From Clostridiales bacterium (GTDB taxonomy: Bacteria; Bacillota; Clostridia; Peptostreptococcales; Anaerovoracaceae), in the NCBI GenBank assembly GCA_009911365.1, contig QXXF01000015.1, forward strand, positions 1 to 64,000: a DNA stretch of 64,000 nucleotides, written 5' to 3'. Below, in pieces: positions 44,201 through 53,500 of the stretch. The notes beneath the pieces were generated by a model. That model ran no database searches, was not told the DNA's origin, and was given only the letters and a program-made list of their open reading frames with translations. The position numbers and the translations under genes are program-made. The stretch's first letter is position 1. Each line of letters begins with the position of its first letter.

Positions 44201-45781
44201 ATGGAATGGGAAGCAGTAAGCGTAGGGATTCTTTCTATCCTTCCCCCGATCGTGGCCATCGTTTTGGCGCTGATCACGAAGGAAGTGGTCTTTTCCCTGG
44301 TGCTGGGAATCCTTTCCGGAACAATCATTTACGCATTTGCCCACGGGGATGGTGTTGTGGGTATCTTTGACACGACAGCAACCTTAATGGCGGACAAGCT
44401 GGCAGGAAACACCAGCATGATTTTGTTTTTATGTTTTTTGGGCATCTTAGTGGCACTGGTGAACCGTGCGGGAGGCTCGAGAGCATATGGAGAATGGGCT
44501 GTAGAACGTTTGAAAAGCAAGCGCAGCGCATCTGTTGCCACTGCTGGATTAGGCATCCTGATTTTTATTGACGATTACTTTAACTGTCTCACTGTGGGGA
44601 CAGTCATGCGGCCGGTTACAGATCGGTTTGACATGTCCCGGGAAAAATTGGCGTACTTGATAGACGCTACTGCGGCACCTATTTGCATCATTGCGCCGAT
44701 CTCCTCTTGGGCAGCTTCTGTGATGTCCTATTATCCTGAGACAGAAGGGATGAATGGCATGACAGCCTTTCTCCGTTCGATCCCTATGAACCTGTATGCG
44801 ATTTTGACATTAGTGATGGTGTTTTACATAGCGGTCAAAAAGAATGCGGATTTTGGGCCTATGAGAAAAGCGGAGCTATTGGCAGCCAAAGGCATCCATG
44901 ATGGTAGGGAAGAGATCGAAAACATGGAGGAGGAATTCATTAGGCAGCAGAAGGGAAGCAAAGGAAAGATCTATGATTTAGTAGTGCCGATCTGTGTGCT
45001 CATTGTGCTTTGTATATTGGCCATGCTCTATGTAGGCGGCTACTGGACAGAGGAAGGTTCTACTTTGTTTGCTGCCTTTGGAAACACAGATGCGGGGGTA
45101 GCGTTGGCATTAGGTGCCTTCTGTGCGTTGCTCTTTGCCTTCCTTTATTTTATGGCTAGGAGAGTCATGTCTTTCAGAGAGTTTTTTGACTGCATCGGGC
45201 CTGGAGTGAAATCCATGGTACCAGCATGCATTATCCTCACATTGGCCTGGACCATTAGCGGCGTGTGCCGGGACTTGCTGGGCACAGGGACTTATGTGGC
45301 GCATTTAGTAGAAACATCTGGATTCCCGATGATGATCCTTCCGGCATTGATCTTTGTGATTGCCTGTCTGCTGTCCTTTTCCACAGGGACCGCATGGGGG
45401 ACTTTTGGCATCCTGATTCCAATTATTATCACGATCTGCAGTGAAGCGGCGCCAGAACTGCTGATCACTACTCTTTCCGCCACATTGGCAGGTTCTGTGT
45501 TTGGAGATCATACGTCCCCGATTTCTGACACCACGATCCTGGCATCCACAGGTGCTCAATGCAACCATTTGAAGCATGTGGGAACTCAGGTGCCTTATGC
45601 GGTGACAGTAGCGATCTGCTGCGTGATCGGGTATATTGTCGCAGGAGTCATGGGAAAATCCGGTTTCGGCTTTGGCGTCAGCACAGCAGTGACTTTAGCT
45701 GTGTCGCTAGTGTTGCTGCTAATCTTGCTGCAGATTTTGCCAAGGATGTGGAACGGGGAACGATCCCAGACAGAAGAGTAA
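44201..45781 (+). CDS. nhaC: NhaC-family Na+/H+ antiporter
   Basis: A 526-residue membrane protein with about 12 helices and NhaC-type motifs: LGILIFIDDYFNCLTVGTVMRP, IAPISSWAASV and FGDHTSPISDTTI. The family exchanges sodium for protons, or amino acids/organic acids in some members. A soluble loop lies near residues 225-260. It would re-export sodium brought in by the neighbouring SstT and NSS symporters. ATG 44201 follows GAAGGAGG. Confidence 0.88.
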   Translation: MEWEAVSVGILSILPPIVAIVLALITKEVVFSLVLGILSGTIIYAFAHGDGVVGIFDTTATLMADKLAGNTSMILFLCFLGILVALVNRAGGSRAYGEWAVERLKSKRSASVATAGLGILIFIDDYFNCLTVGTVMRPVTDRFDMSREKLAYLIDATAAPICIIAPISSWAASVMSYYPETEGMNGMTAFLRSIPMNLYAILTLVMVFYIAVKKNADFGPMRKAELLAAKGIHDGREEIENMEEEFIRQQKGSKGKIYDLVVPICVLIVLCILAMLYVGGYWTEEGSTLFAAFGNTDAGVALALGAFCALLFAFLYFMARRVMSFREFFDCIGPGVKSMVPACIILTLAWTISGVCRDLLGTGTYVAHLVETSGFPMMILPALIFVIACLLSFSTGTAWGTFGILIPIIITICSEAAPELLITTLSATLAGSVFGDHTSPISDTTILASTGAQCNHLKHVGTQVPYAVTVAICCVIGYIVAGVMGKSGFGFGVSTAVTLAVSLVLLLILLQILPRMWNGERSQTEE

Positions 45782-45799
45782 ACTATTTTTGAACGCATG

Positions 45800-45850
45800 A
45801 ACAGCGTTTTCGCCTCGAAAGATCGGCGAGAACGCTGTTTTTCTTTTTTA
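45800..45850 (+). terminator. Rho-independent terminator of nhaC
   Basis: AACAGCGTT plus CGCC pairs with GGCG plus AACGCTGTT, followed by TTTCTTTTTT. A long, stable stem 18 bp after the nhaC stop. Confidence 0.88.
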
Positions 45851-45952
45851 TGAAAATTTTTTTGATTCAGACTATCTTTTCTCAAGATTCAGTTGTTGTA
45901 TACAGTAGAACGCAGTAAATATGTTAGCGCAAAAGTCAGAAAGGAGGATTTT

Positions 45953-46480
45953 GTGGATGGAGAGTTTCTGCTAGTCAGAAGGATGAAGCAGGGAGATGAG
46001 GCTGCCTTTGATCAGTTTGTCCGCAGGCATTACGAGGATATCCTGAGATACTGCGGGTATCACTGTCAGGACCAAAATTACGCGGAAGATCTGACGCAAG
46101 AGGTCTTTGTGCGTTTTTTCGCAAGATTGTCCGAGTACCGTTACAAGGGAAAGACAAAGAATTATTTGTACACCATAGCCGGGAATCTTTGTAAAAATTA
46201 CTACAAAAAACAGCGAGAAATCCCGGTGACAGATGACATTCTAGCTGGAAGCAGCGAGACGGGACACGAGGAAGGGGTGACAGAGCGGCTTGCCATGGAA
46301 AGAGCTCTGGACCGACTGCCACTTCAGCTGAAAAGCGTCATAGAACTTTATTATTTTCAGGAATTGAAGCTGAGAGAGATCGCAAGCATACTGGCGATCG
46401 GACTGCCGCTGGTGAAATATCGTTTGCGGCAAGGGAAGAAGCAGCTAAGAACGCTGCTGGAACAGGAGAAAATGGGATGA
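45953..46480 (+). CDS. ECF-type RNA polymerase sigma factor
   Basis: A 175-residue sigma-70 family protein with region 2 (DILRYCGYHCQDQNYAEDLTQEVFVRFFARL) and region 4 (LPLQLKSVIELYYFQELKLREIASILAIGL). GTG 45953 is chosen because AAAGGAGG ends five bases upstream. It heads a four-gene operon with a membrane protein and an ABC transporter and overlaps the next gene. It may direct expression of its own operon on envelope stress. Confidence 0.88.
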   Translation: MDGEFLLVRRMKQGDEAAFDQFVRRHYEDILRYCGYHCQDQNYAEDLTQEVFVRFFARLSEYRYKGKTKNYLYTIAGNLCKNYYKKQREIPVTDDILAGSSETGHEEGVTERLAMERALDRLPLQLKSVIELYYFQELKLREIASILAIGLPLVKYRLRQGKKQLRTLLEQEKMG

Positions 46481-47247
46481 TGGATTTAGAACGTGAAATC
46501 AGAGCTTATAAAAAACAGAAACAAATCACGCCAAGACAAGCGCATGTCATTAAGGCCATTGCAGCATCTAAGGAAAGCTTTTTTGCCGCAGAGGAACAAA
46601 AACTTTTGCCCTATGCTTCGTTTCTGTATCTGCAATTCAGGCTGATACAAAAGAGATGGTGGCTACTACAGGCAGCCGTTTTAGCAGCTTTGTGGGTGAT
46701 CCTTCCCCTTCAGGATCCATCCGTGCATGGACCTAGGAGCATGGGGGTGGCAGGAACGCTATTTGTGATTTTTGTTATCCCTGAGCTGTGGAAGAATAAA
46801 AGCAGCCACTCCATGGAAGTCGAAGCTGCGGCATATTATTCTCTACGCCAGATTTACGCAGCTAGGATGCTGATCTTTGGAGCCGCGGACATTTTGCTCC
46901 TGACGCTTTTTTCCGGGGCAGCGTCCCTGTTCCTGCGCATCGCTTTTGTTGATCTGATCGTGCAATTTTTGTTTCCCACAACAGTAACAGCCTGTATCTG
47001 CTTTAGCGTTTTGTGCGGCAAGCGGGGAAGGCTCAATGAAGCGGTTTCGATAGGCGCATGTATGCTTTGGACAGGGATCTGGTGGTTCGTTTTGCTCAAC
47101 GAGGCGATCTATTCCACCATTATGATGCCTATTTGGTGCTTGCTTTTTGCGATATCGCTGCTTTTTTTAGGGTTTGCGGTAAAACGAGCCATCTGCTTTT
47201 GTGATGAACTTTGGGAGGTAAATGGATATGGAATTGAAAATGAATGA
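46477..47247 (+). CDS. Membrane protein, possible sigma-factor partner
   Basis: A 256-residue protein with a charged 65-residue cytoplasmic N-terminus (LEREIRAYKKQKQITPRQAHV) and about six helices. Its place directly after the sigma factor (overlapping starts) suits an anti-sigma or sensing role, but no classical zinc anti-sigma motif (HxxxCxxC) is present. It may instead be a permease partner. Family not recognised. Confidence 0.65.
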   Translation: MMDLEREIRAYKKQKQITPRQAHVIKAIAASKESFFAAEEQKLLPYASFLYLQFRLIQKRWWLLQAAVLAALWVILPLQDPSVHGPRSMGVAGTLFVIFVIPELWKNKSSHSMEVEAAAYYSLRQIYAARMLIFGAADILLLTLFSGAASLFLRIAFVDLIVQFLFPTTVTACICFSVLCGKRGRLNEAVSIGACMLWTGIWWFVLLNEAIYSTIMMPIWCLLFAISLLFLGFAVKRAICFCDELWEVNGYGIENE

Positions 47248-48115
47248 GCTTACAAAAAAATTCGGTGATTTTACGGCAGTGGATCACATGGAACTTTCCA
47301 TGACCAATGGAGTCTATGGTTTACTGGGCGTAAATGGCGCGGGAAAAACAACGCTGATGCGGATGATCTGTACGCTGATGCGGCCAACGGAAGGGAGGAT
47401 CACCTGCGATGGGCAGGATATCTTCAAAATGGGAAGCGACTATCGAAAGTTGCTTGGCTATCTGCCCCAAGATTTTGGATTTTACCCGGAATTCACAGTG
47501 CTGGATTATCTGTTGTATATCGGAGCTTTAAAAGGTCTGCGGCCAGGAGTCTCCAAGAAGAGGACGGAAGAGCTTTTGGCAAAAACAGGTCTTACAAAAG
47601 TGGCAAAAAAGAAGATGAAAAAGCTGTCTGGAGGGATGAAGCGGCGAGCGGGCATCGCTCAAGCCATGCTTAATGATCCGAAGATCCTAATTTTAGATGA
47701 ACCTACCGCAGGGCTGGATCCCAATGAGCGGATCCGATTTCGCAACTTGATCAGCGAGCTGTCAGAAGAGCGGCTCGTCCTGCTGTCTACCCATATCGTT
47801 TCTGACATCGAATATATTGCCAATGAAATCTGGCTCATGAAAGACGGCAGTCTGGCACAGCGAGGGACCGCCGAACAGATCATAAATTCTATACCAGAGC
47901 GGGTATGGACATGTCTAGTGGATAAAGGCATGGTGCCGACAGTGACCCGGGATTATCAGGTTTCCAACATCAAGGCACGAGCCCAAGGCACGGAGCTGAG
48001 GATTCTTTCCCAGGAAAAGCCTTTTCCAAACGCTGTGCTGGAGGAGACAAAGCTGGAAGACGTGTTCTTATATTACTTTGGTGAAAAAGCAGGTGAAGAA
48101 GATGATGTTTTTTGA
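47228..48115 (+). CDS. ABC transporter ATPase of the sigma-factor operon
   Basis: A 295-residue ATPase: Walker A GVNGAGKTT, signature LSGGMKRRAG, Walker B ILILDEPTAGLDP, H-loop STH. Such CcmA/NatA-type ATPases drive ABC-2 exporters. ATG 47228 stands nine bases after GGGAGG; ATG 47222 is only three away. It overlaps genes on both sides, so the operon is translationally coupled. Confidence 0.88.
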   Translation: MELKMNELTKKFGDFTAVDHMELSMTNGVYGLLGVNGAGKTTLMRMICTLMRPTEGRITCDGQDIFKMGSDYRKLLGYLPQDFGFYPEFTVLDYLLYIGALKGLRPGVSKKRTEELLAKTGLTKVAKKKMKKLSGGMKRRAGIAQAMLNDPKILILDEPTAGLDPNERIRFRNLISELSEERLVLLSTHIVSDIEYIANEIWLMKDGSLAQRGTAEQIINSIPERVWTCLVDKGMVPTVTRDYQVSNIKARAQGTELRILSQEKPFPNAVLEETKLEDVFLYYFGEKAGEEDDVF

Positions 48116-49328
48116 AGCGAAAAAGGTATTTTCAAAGCCCATTAATAAAGCGGCCATAGCGATTTTGGCGGCAGTGCTTGTGATTGCCAGTTTTTTGACG
48201 ATCCGAGACGTGACCTATGTGACCTCAGATGGAAACCATATTTCCGGGATCAAGGCGGCAGGTCATCTGCAGCAGGAAAAGAGCAGGTGGGCAGGCGATC
48301 TGACAGAGGATGTTTTGAAGAAGGTGATCCAGGAAAATGCGGCCATTGCGTCCACCAAGGAAGCGAAGTCAGAGGATTGGAGGGAGAATGAGAAAGCTTT
48401 TGCGAAAAAGCAAGGCTTCAATGATATCCGTGATATGATCAGTGAAGGATTCAGCCCCATCGAAAATTATGATTATAACACTGCGGAAGGAGTATCCGAG
48501 AAGGAAGTGGGGGAACTGTACCAAAGACGATTGTCCAACCTGAAAATCTGGCTAGACAGTGAAGATATGAAGGGCAATTTTACGGAAAATGAGAAAAAGT
48601 ATATCATAGATCAGTATGAAAATCTGAAAACGCCATTATATTATGAATATGCGGATGGGTGGAAAGCATTGATGGATTCCCAGTATCTGCTGACGCTAGT
48701 CATGATCACGCTGCTGGTCCTTGGGTTTCTGGTATCTGGCATTTTCTCCGATGAATTCTCATTGAAAGCTGACGCCATCTTCTTTTCCGCAAGGTTAGGG
48801 CGGGGAAAAGCCATAAGGGCCAAGATGGGAGCCGGATTTTTCATCGTCACCATCATTTATTGGGGCACACTCCTAATTTATGCCTTGATAGTGCTGGGTG
48901 TTTTAGGTTTCGGTGGTGGAGAATGCGCAGTGCAGACTGGAGACAATTGGCTAAGCCTTTATAATATTTCCTATATCCAAGACTTTTTGATTACAGCAAC
49001 GGGAGGGTATATCGGAAGCTTATTCATCCTCACCCTCGCTATGCTGATATCAGCTAAGACTCGTTCCACGGTCTTTGCCATTACTGTTCCATTTGCCCTG
49101 ACCTGCGTAGCGCCTTTCATGCAGCGGGTCGCGATCTTCGCTCCTGTGATGAAGTTTTTCCCGGATCAGCTGCTGGCCCTCAACAAGAGCTTAGATGATT
49201 TCATGGTTCATGAAATCGGAGGGGTTGTGTTCAGTGCGGCTGGATTATTGATCCCTTTATACCTAATGCTGTTTTTTGTGATTTTTCCAGCACTGTACTG
49301 GGTATACCAGAAAACGCAGGTCAAGTGA
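48102..49328 (+). CDS. ABC-2-type permease of the sigma-factor operon
   Basis: A 408-residue membrane protein with an N-terminal helix (INKAAIAILAAVLVIASFL), a soluble domain of about 150 residues likely outside, and five or six further helices. It starts at ATG 48102 behind AGGTGAAG. It forms an exporter with the preceding ATPase; substrate unknown. Confidence 0.82.
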   Translation: MMFFEAKKVFSKPINKAAIAILAAVLVIASFLTIRDVTYVTSDGNHISGIKAAGHLQQEKSRWAGDLTEDVLKKVIQENAAIASTKEAKSEDWRENEKAFAKKQGFNDIRDMISEGFSPIENYDYNTAEGVSEKEVGELYQRRLSNLKIWLDSEDMKGNFTENEKKYIIDQYENLKTPLYYEYADGWKALMDSQYLLTLVMITLLVLGFLVSGIFSDEFSLKADAIFFSARLGRGKAIRAKMGAGFFIVTIIYWGTLLIYALIVLGVLGFGGGECAVQTGDNWLSLYNISYIQDFLITATGGYIGSLFILTLAMLISAKTRSTVFAITVPFALTCVAPFMQRVAIFAPVMKFFPDQLLALNKSLDDFMVHEIGGVVFSAAGLLIPLYLMLFFVIFPALYWVYQKTQVK

Positions 49329-49336
49329 CGAAATGT

Positions 49337-50569
49337 TTATTTCTCGTATTTTTGCACGATCAGGCTGGAATTTTGACCTCCAAATCCTAAGGCATTGGAC
49401 ATAGCAGCCTGGATCTCGGCCTGTCTGGCTTTGCCGGGAACGTAATCCAGATCACATTCTGGGTCTGGCGTTTTATATCCTAGGGTAGGTGGGAGCGTGC
49501 CGGTACGGATGGCCTGGATACAGGCAATGGTTTCCGTGATGCCGCCGGCTCCCATCAGATGCCCGGTGGCTCCCTTCGTAGAGCTGACAGGAGGCGGCGT
49601 TGCTCCGAAAACCTCTTTGATAGCGCTAGTTTCAATAGGATCCCCCACTGGCGTGGAAGTGCCATGCGCATTAATATATCCAATCTGGCGTGGCTCCAAA
49701 CCAGCCATAGAAAGAGCGATGTTCATACAAGCCACAGCACCTTTCCCAGAAGGGTCCGGGGATGTGACATGATAGCCATCGGACGTGTTTGCGTAGCCTG
49801 CCAGATGGGCGAAGATCTCAGCGCTCCTTGTTTGTGCGCTTTCCTCCGTTTCCAAGATCAGTGCGCCGCCGCCTTCTCCCATGATGAATCCGTCTCTGTC
49901 AGCGTCAAAAGGACGGCAGGCGGATTTTGGGTTCTCGTTGTTTCTGGAAAGGGCTTTGGCCTGGGCCAGGCTCCCTAGGACCACAGGACAGAGGCTGCTT
50001 TCTCCGCCCATGACCACCATAGCGTCAGCTTGTCCGGCTAAGATCAAGGTGGCGGCCATGGCGATCGCATCGCCGCCGGAAGAGCAGGCGGTGTTCAGCG
50101 TGTAGCTGGGACCATGGATCCCCTTGGCTATGGAAAATTGAGCCGCAGCCAGGTTTCCTAATATTTTAGGTACAAAGCGAGGGCTGACTTTTTTGGATTT
50201 CCCCTCGGAAAGCTCTGCCTGAGTTTCCGCTGTGGTGGACACGCCATTCATAGCGGTGCCCATCAGCAGTCCGATACGATCCGGATTTTTTTCCACATCA
50301 AGACCACTTTGGGTCAAGGCTTCCTCTGCTGCTGCGTAGGCGTATTGCTGGAACAGATCCATTTCCCGGATCAGTTTTGTGGAAAGATAGTCTTTGGGGT
50401 CAAAATCCTTGACCTCAGCGGCGATTTGGACAGCGAGTCCAGAAGGATCGAACCTTGTGATGCGGTCAATGCCACAGACTCCGCTGATCAAGCCGTTCCA
50501 ATATTGATCAACGCCGATCCCAATGGGAGTGACAGCCCCCATGCCGGTGATCACTAATTTTTTATTCAT
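49337..50569 (-). CDS. fabF: Beta-ketoacyl-ACP synthase II
   Basis: A 410-residue condensing enzyme of fatty-acid elongation. Catalytic cysteine Cys162 lies in NTACSSGGD, and the two histidines lie in NAHGTSTPVGD and GATGHLMGAGG. Start codon follows GGAGGACATT. It stands alone, not in a fab cluster, so it may be an extra KAS II that adjusts chain length or unsaturation. It converges with the ABC permease with only 8 bp between stops. Confidence 0.93.
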   Translation of the reverse strand: MNKKLVITGMGAVTPIGIGVDQYWNGLISGVCGIDRITRFDPSGLAVQIAAEVKDFDPKDYLSTKLIREMDLFQQYAYAAAEEALTQSGLDVEKNPDRIGLLMGTAMNGVSTTAETQAELSEGKSKKVSPRFVPKILGNLAAAQFSIAKGIHGPSYTLNTACSSGGDAIAMAATLILAGQADAMVVMGGESSLCPVVLGSLAQAKALSRNNENPKSACRPFDADRDGFIMGEGGGALILETEESAQTRSAEIFAHLAGYANTSDGYHVTSPDPSGKGAVACMNIALSMAGLEPRQIGYINAHGTSTPVGDPIETSAIKEVFGATPPPVSSTKGATGHLMGAGGITETIACIQAIRTGTLPPTLGYKTPDPECDLDYVPGKARQAEIQAAMSNALGFGGQNSSLIVQKYEK

Positions 50570-50642
50570 AATGTCCTCCAGTATTTATAATTTGCGTATT
50601 AATAAGCATTCTATCATATTTTCATAAAAATCTACAGTCTAG

Positions 50643-50671
50643 TTGACAAAAAAAGGCGGGTTTAATATACT
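50643..50671 (+). promoter_or_regulatory. Consensus promoter of crcB
   Basis: TTGACA (50643-50648), 17-bp spacer, TATACT (50666-50671). The leader is only about 45 bases and contains no fluoride-riboswitch pattern. Confidence 0.8.
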
Positions 50672-50722
50672 AGAACCGCAAACAAGTAAAAGTTCGAGCA
50701 AATCAATGCAGGGAGGGCATCT

Positions 50723-51091
50723 ATGATTTCGTGTTTGTGCGTAGGCGCTGGCGGAATGGCAGGGGCCATGCTGCGATATTTAACTGGGATCTGGATCCAC
50801 AGCGAGGGCTTCCCTTTGGCTACGTTTTTTGTCAATGTCATGGGGTCCGTGGTCATCGGGTTTATCATAGGAGCCAGCGAGAAGGCGGGACTTTCGCCTA
50901 ATTTAATCTTGTTTTTCAAGACTGGATTTTGCGGAGGCTTCACTACGTTTTCCACATTTTCCGCAGAAGTCTTGGATCTTTGGGAGAAGAAGGAATATTT
51001 GACTGGAAGCGGATATGCCATAGGAAGCGTCATGCTCTGCGTGTTGGGCGTTTTTCTTGGCAGAACCCTTGCTGATTTGTTTGTGAAATAA
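50723..51091 (+). CDS. crcB: Fluoride channel CrcB/FluC
   Basis: A 123-residue four-helix channel that lets fluoride leave the cell. The motifs GAGGMAGAMLRY, NVMGSVVIGF and GFCGGFTTFSTFS (pore phenylalanines) are diagnostic. Only one crcB gene is present, so the protein likely forms dual-topology homodimers. Start follows GGGAGGGCATCT. It probably has its own promoter and is expressed constitutively. Confidence 0.92.
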   Translation: MISCLCVGAGGMAGAMLRYLTGIWIHSEGFPLATFFVNVMGSVVIGFIIGASEKAGLSPNLILFFKTGFCGGFTTFSTFSAEVLDLWEKKEYLTGSGYAIGSVMLCVLGVFLGRTLADLFVK

Positions 51092-51190
51092 CAAAAGTGG
51101 AGCTAGTTAGGCAAAACGGACAGTTTAGGGGAGACTCTGGAACTATTGCGAGAGGTATTTCCTACATACATTAAGAAAAGAGGAACAATC

Positions 51191-51421
51191 ATGATTGGAA
51201 AAGAAAAAATCGACCGCATCAACGAGCTGGCGAGGAAACATAAAGAAGAAGGACTGACGGAGGACGAGTTGAAAGAGCGGGAGCAGCTTCGCAAGGAGTA
51301 CATTGCGAAGTTCCGTGAAAATTTCCGAGGACAGCTGGATCAGATCAAATTTGTGGAGGATCTGTCCGAGGAAGAGCAGGAAGCGTATAAGCGGGAGCGG
51401 GAAAAGCGCAAAAATTCGTAG
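51191..51421 (+). CDS. DUF896 (YnzC-like) small cytoplasmic protein
   Basis: A 76-residue, highly charged two-helix protein: IDRINELARKHKEEGLTEDE then EQLRKEYIAKFRENFRGQL, the DUF896 hallmark. ATG 51191 follows AAAAGAGGAAC. In Bacillus the family is linked to the SOS operon and to mRNA/DNA stress, but its role is unclear. Confidence 0.88.
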   Translation: MIGKEKIDRINELARKHKEEGLTEDELKEREQLRKEYIAKFRENFRGQLDQIKFVEDLSEEEQEAYKREREKRKNS

Positions 51422-51443
51422 GCATAGGAAAGCGTGAGGAACC

Positions 51444-51701
51444 GGCATTAGGCAGATCATGGAGGCGGCTGAGCGTTATGGTTTGCGGGCTCCGGAGTTG
51501 TTGGTTTTTGATGACATGACGCAGCAGAGCATTCTAATGCTTTTGTTAAAGGAACCACGGCTTTCTGCGGCAAAAATAGCAGAAGAGATCGGTATCAGCA
51601 GCAGAAACGTGGAATCCAACATAAAAAATTAAAAGAAAAAAGGAATCTTGGTCCGCTGTGGCGCGCCGAAAGGTGGGTATTGGGAAATCACAGAAGTTTG
51701 A
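51444..51701 (+). pseudogene. C-terminal remnant of an AAA_4/winged-helix regulator
   Basis: The frame reads GIRQIMEAAERYGLRAPE, the usual end of an AAA_4 ATP-binding domain, and continues into a winged helix (LSAAKIAEEIGISSRNVESN). An in-frame TAA at 51630-51632 interrupts it; after it the same frame gives GILVRCGAPKGGYWEITEV. One A appears lost in the run at 51623 and one gained at about 51640. The N-terminal domains are gone. The rest of 51422-51867 holds only a terminator and the upstream region of iscS. Confidence 0.7.
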
Positions 51702-51747
51702 GCACGCATTAACAGCTGAAAATTAATCATTGTACTACGAAAATAGA

Positions 51748-51775
51748 GGATACTAGGATTGAGTATCCTTTTTTT
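51748..51775 (+). terminator. Rho-independent terminator
   Basis: GGATACT (51748-51754) pairs with AGTATCC (51762-51768), followed by seven Ts. It insulates the iscS operon from upstream transcription. Confidence 0.85.
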
Positions 51776-51867
51776 CTCGGGAAATTGGAAAAAACATGTT
51801 TCAAAATTGGCGAAGCGTGGTAAAATAGTACACGGTATAGTAGGATTAGATGGAAAAGGAGTAAAAC

Positions 51868-53037
51868 ATGCGACAGGTTTATTTAGATTATTCAGCAACG
51901 ACACCAGTAAAAAAAGAGGTACTGGACGCAATGCTTCCTTACTTTTCAGAATTGTACGGAAACCCTTCCAGCCTGTACAGCATCGCCTCAGAGTCAAAAG
52001 AGGCCCTGGTGAAGGCGAGAACACAGGTGGCTGAGCTGATTGGGGCGCAAGAAAAAGAAATATTCTTTACTTCCTGCGGTACAGAAGCGGACAACTGGGC
52101 TGTCATGGGGACCGCGGATGCGCTGAAGGACAAAGGGAACCATATCATCACAACGAAAATAGAACACCACGCCATGCTGCATTCCTGCGAATTCTTGGAA
52201 AAGCATGGATATGACGTGACTTATCTGAATGTGGATGAAGGCGGCAGAGTGAATCCTGCTGATCTGGAATCGGCTATCACGGACAAAACCATTTTGATCA
52301 GCGTGATGTTCGCTAACAACGAAGTAGGGACCATTGAGCCCATCAAAGAACTGGCGGGGATCGCCAAAAAGCACAAGATTTTGTTCCATACCGACGCGGT
52401 TCAGGCTCTGGGAAACGTGGAAATCGATGTAAAGGATCTAGGCGTGGACATGATGTCCATGTCAGCCCATAAGATTTACGGTCCAAAGGGAATCGGAGCT
52501 TTATATATCCGTAAAGGCCTGCGGATCTCCAATTACCTCCATGGCGGAGCGCAGGAAAACAAACGCAGAGCAGGAACGGAAAATCTGGCGGGCATCGTTG
52601 GTTTCGGAAAAGCCGCGGAGCTTGCTCGTGTCAATTTGGATGAACACATCCGGCATTCTTCGGAGCTGCGGGATTATCTCATTGAGCAGGTACAGGAAAA
52701 GATAGATCATGTTTATGTGAACGGAACCATGGAGCACCGGCATCCTGGGAACGCTAATCTGACCTTTGAATTCATTGAAGGAGAAGCCATGCTCCTGTAT
52801 CTGGACATGAGCGGCATTGCGGTTTCCACAGGTTCGGCCTGTTCCTCGGCCTCTCTGACCCCGTCTCATGTATTGGACGCTTTGGGCATTCCAGTAGAGA
52901 GGATCCACGGGACGCTTCGTTTCACTGTAGGTGACATGACAACAAAAGAAGACATTGATTATGTGGTAGACACCTTGAAAAAAGTGGTAAGCAAATTAAG
53001 AGAAATTTCATCAGTATCAAGTGAGAAAGGGTGGTAA
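51868..53037 (+). CDS. iscS: Cysteine desulfurase IscS/NifS
   Basis: A 389-residue PLP enzyme that takes sulfur from cysteine for Fe-S clusters and tRNA thiolation. The PLP lysine is Lys202 (SAHKIYGPKG) and the persulfide cysteine Cys325 (STGSACSSAS). It is first in the operon iscS-iscU-mnmA. Start follows AAAAGGAG. No iscR regulator is adjacent. The short loop around the catalytic cysteine fits the IscS/NifS class, not SufS. Confidence 0.94.
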   Translation: MRQVYLDYSATTPVKKEVLDAMLPYFSELYGNPSSLYSIASESKEALVKARTQVAELIGAQEKEIFFTSCGTEADNWAVMGTADALKDKGNHIITTKIEHHAMLHSCEFLEKHGYDVTYLNVDEGGRVNPADLESAITDKTILISVMFANNEVGTIEPIKELAGIAKKHKILFHTDAVQALGNVEIDVKDLGVDMMSMSAHKIYGPKGIGALYIRKGLRISNYLHGGAQENKRRAGTENLAGIVGFGKAAELARVNLDEHIRHSSELRDYLIEQVQEKIDHVYVNGTMEHRHPGNANLTFEFIEGEAMLLYLDMSGIAVSTGSACSSASLTPSHVLDALGIPVERIHGTLRFTVGDMTTKEDIDYVVDTLKKVVSKLREISSVSSEKGW

Positions 53038-53040
53038 GAC

Positions 53041-53499
53041 ATGGCAGCAAACATGTATAATGATACAGTAATGGAACATTTTATGAATCCCCACAATGTG
53101 GGAGAACTGGAAAACGCCGATGGCGTAGGTACTTATGGAAGTCCAGTATGCGGGGACATGATGCAGATCTCCATCAAAGTGGAAGACGATAAAATTACAG
53201 ACGCGAAATTCAAGACATTCGGCTGTGGTTCCGCCATTGCTTCTTCCAGCGTAGCTACGGACATGATCATTGGCATGACTGTGGATGAAGCCTTAGAACT
53301 GACCAACAAGCAGATCATCAATGAACTGGGCGGTCTTCCAGCAGTAAAAGTCCACTGTTCTGTATTGGCGGACCATGCTATTAAGTCCGCGATCTACGAT
53401 TATGCGCAGAAGACGGGCAAAACCTACAAAGGCTTGGAAGGGTTCGATCCTAACGCGGAGGAAGATGAACACGACCATGACATCCCAGAGGAAGACTAA
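53041..53499 (+). CDS. iscU: Fe-S cluster scaffold IscU/NifU
   Basis: A 152-residue scaffold with the three cluster cysteines Cys37 (SPVCGDM), Cys62 (FGCGSAIA) and Cys106 (KVHCSVLA), and Asp39. It begins 3 bp after the iscS stop. The acidic tail (EEDEHDHDIPEED) is longer than usual. It builds clusters with sulfur from IscS. Confidence 0.94.
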   Translation: MAANMYNDTVMEHFMNPHNVGELENADGVGTYGSPVCGDMMQISIKVEDDKITDAKFKTFGCGSAIASSSVATDMIIGMTVDEALELTNKQIINELGGLPAVKVHCSVLADHAIKSAIYDYAQKTGKTYKGLEGFDPNAEEDEHDHDIPEED

Positions 53500-53500
53500 G

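Noticed and set aside
50672-50722. Fluoride riboswitch before crcB
   Set aside because: The leader is about 45 bases and lacks the conserved riboswitch pattern.
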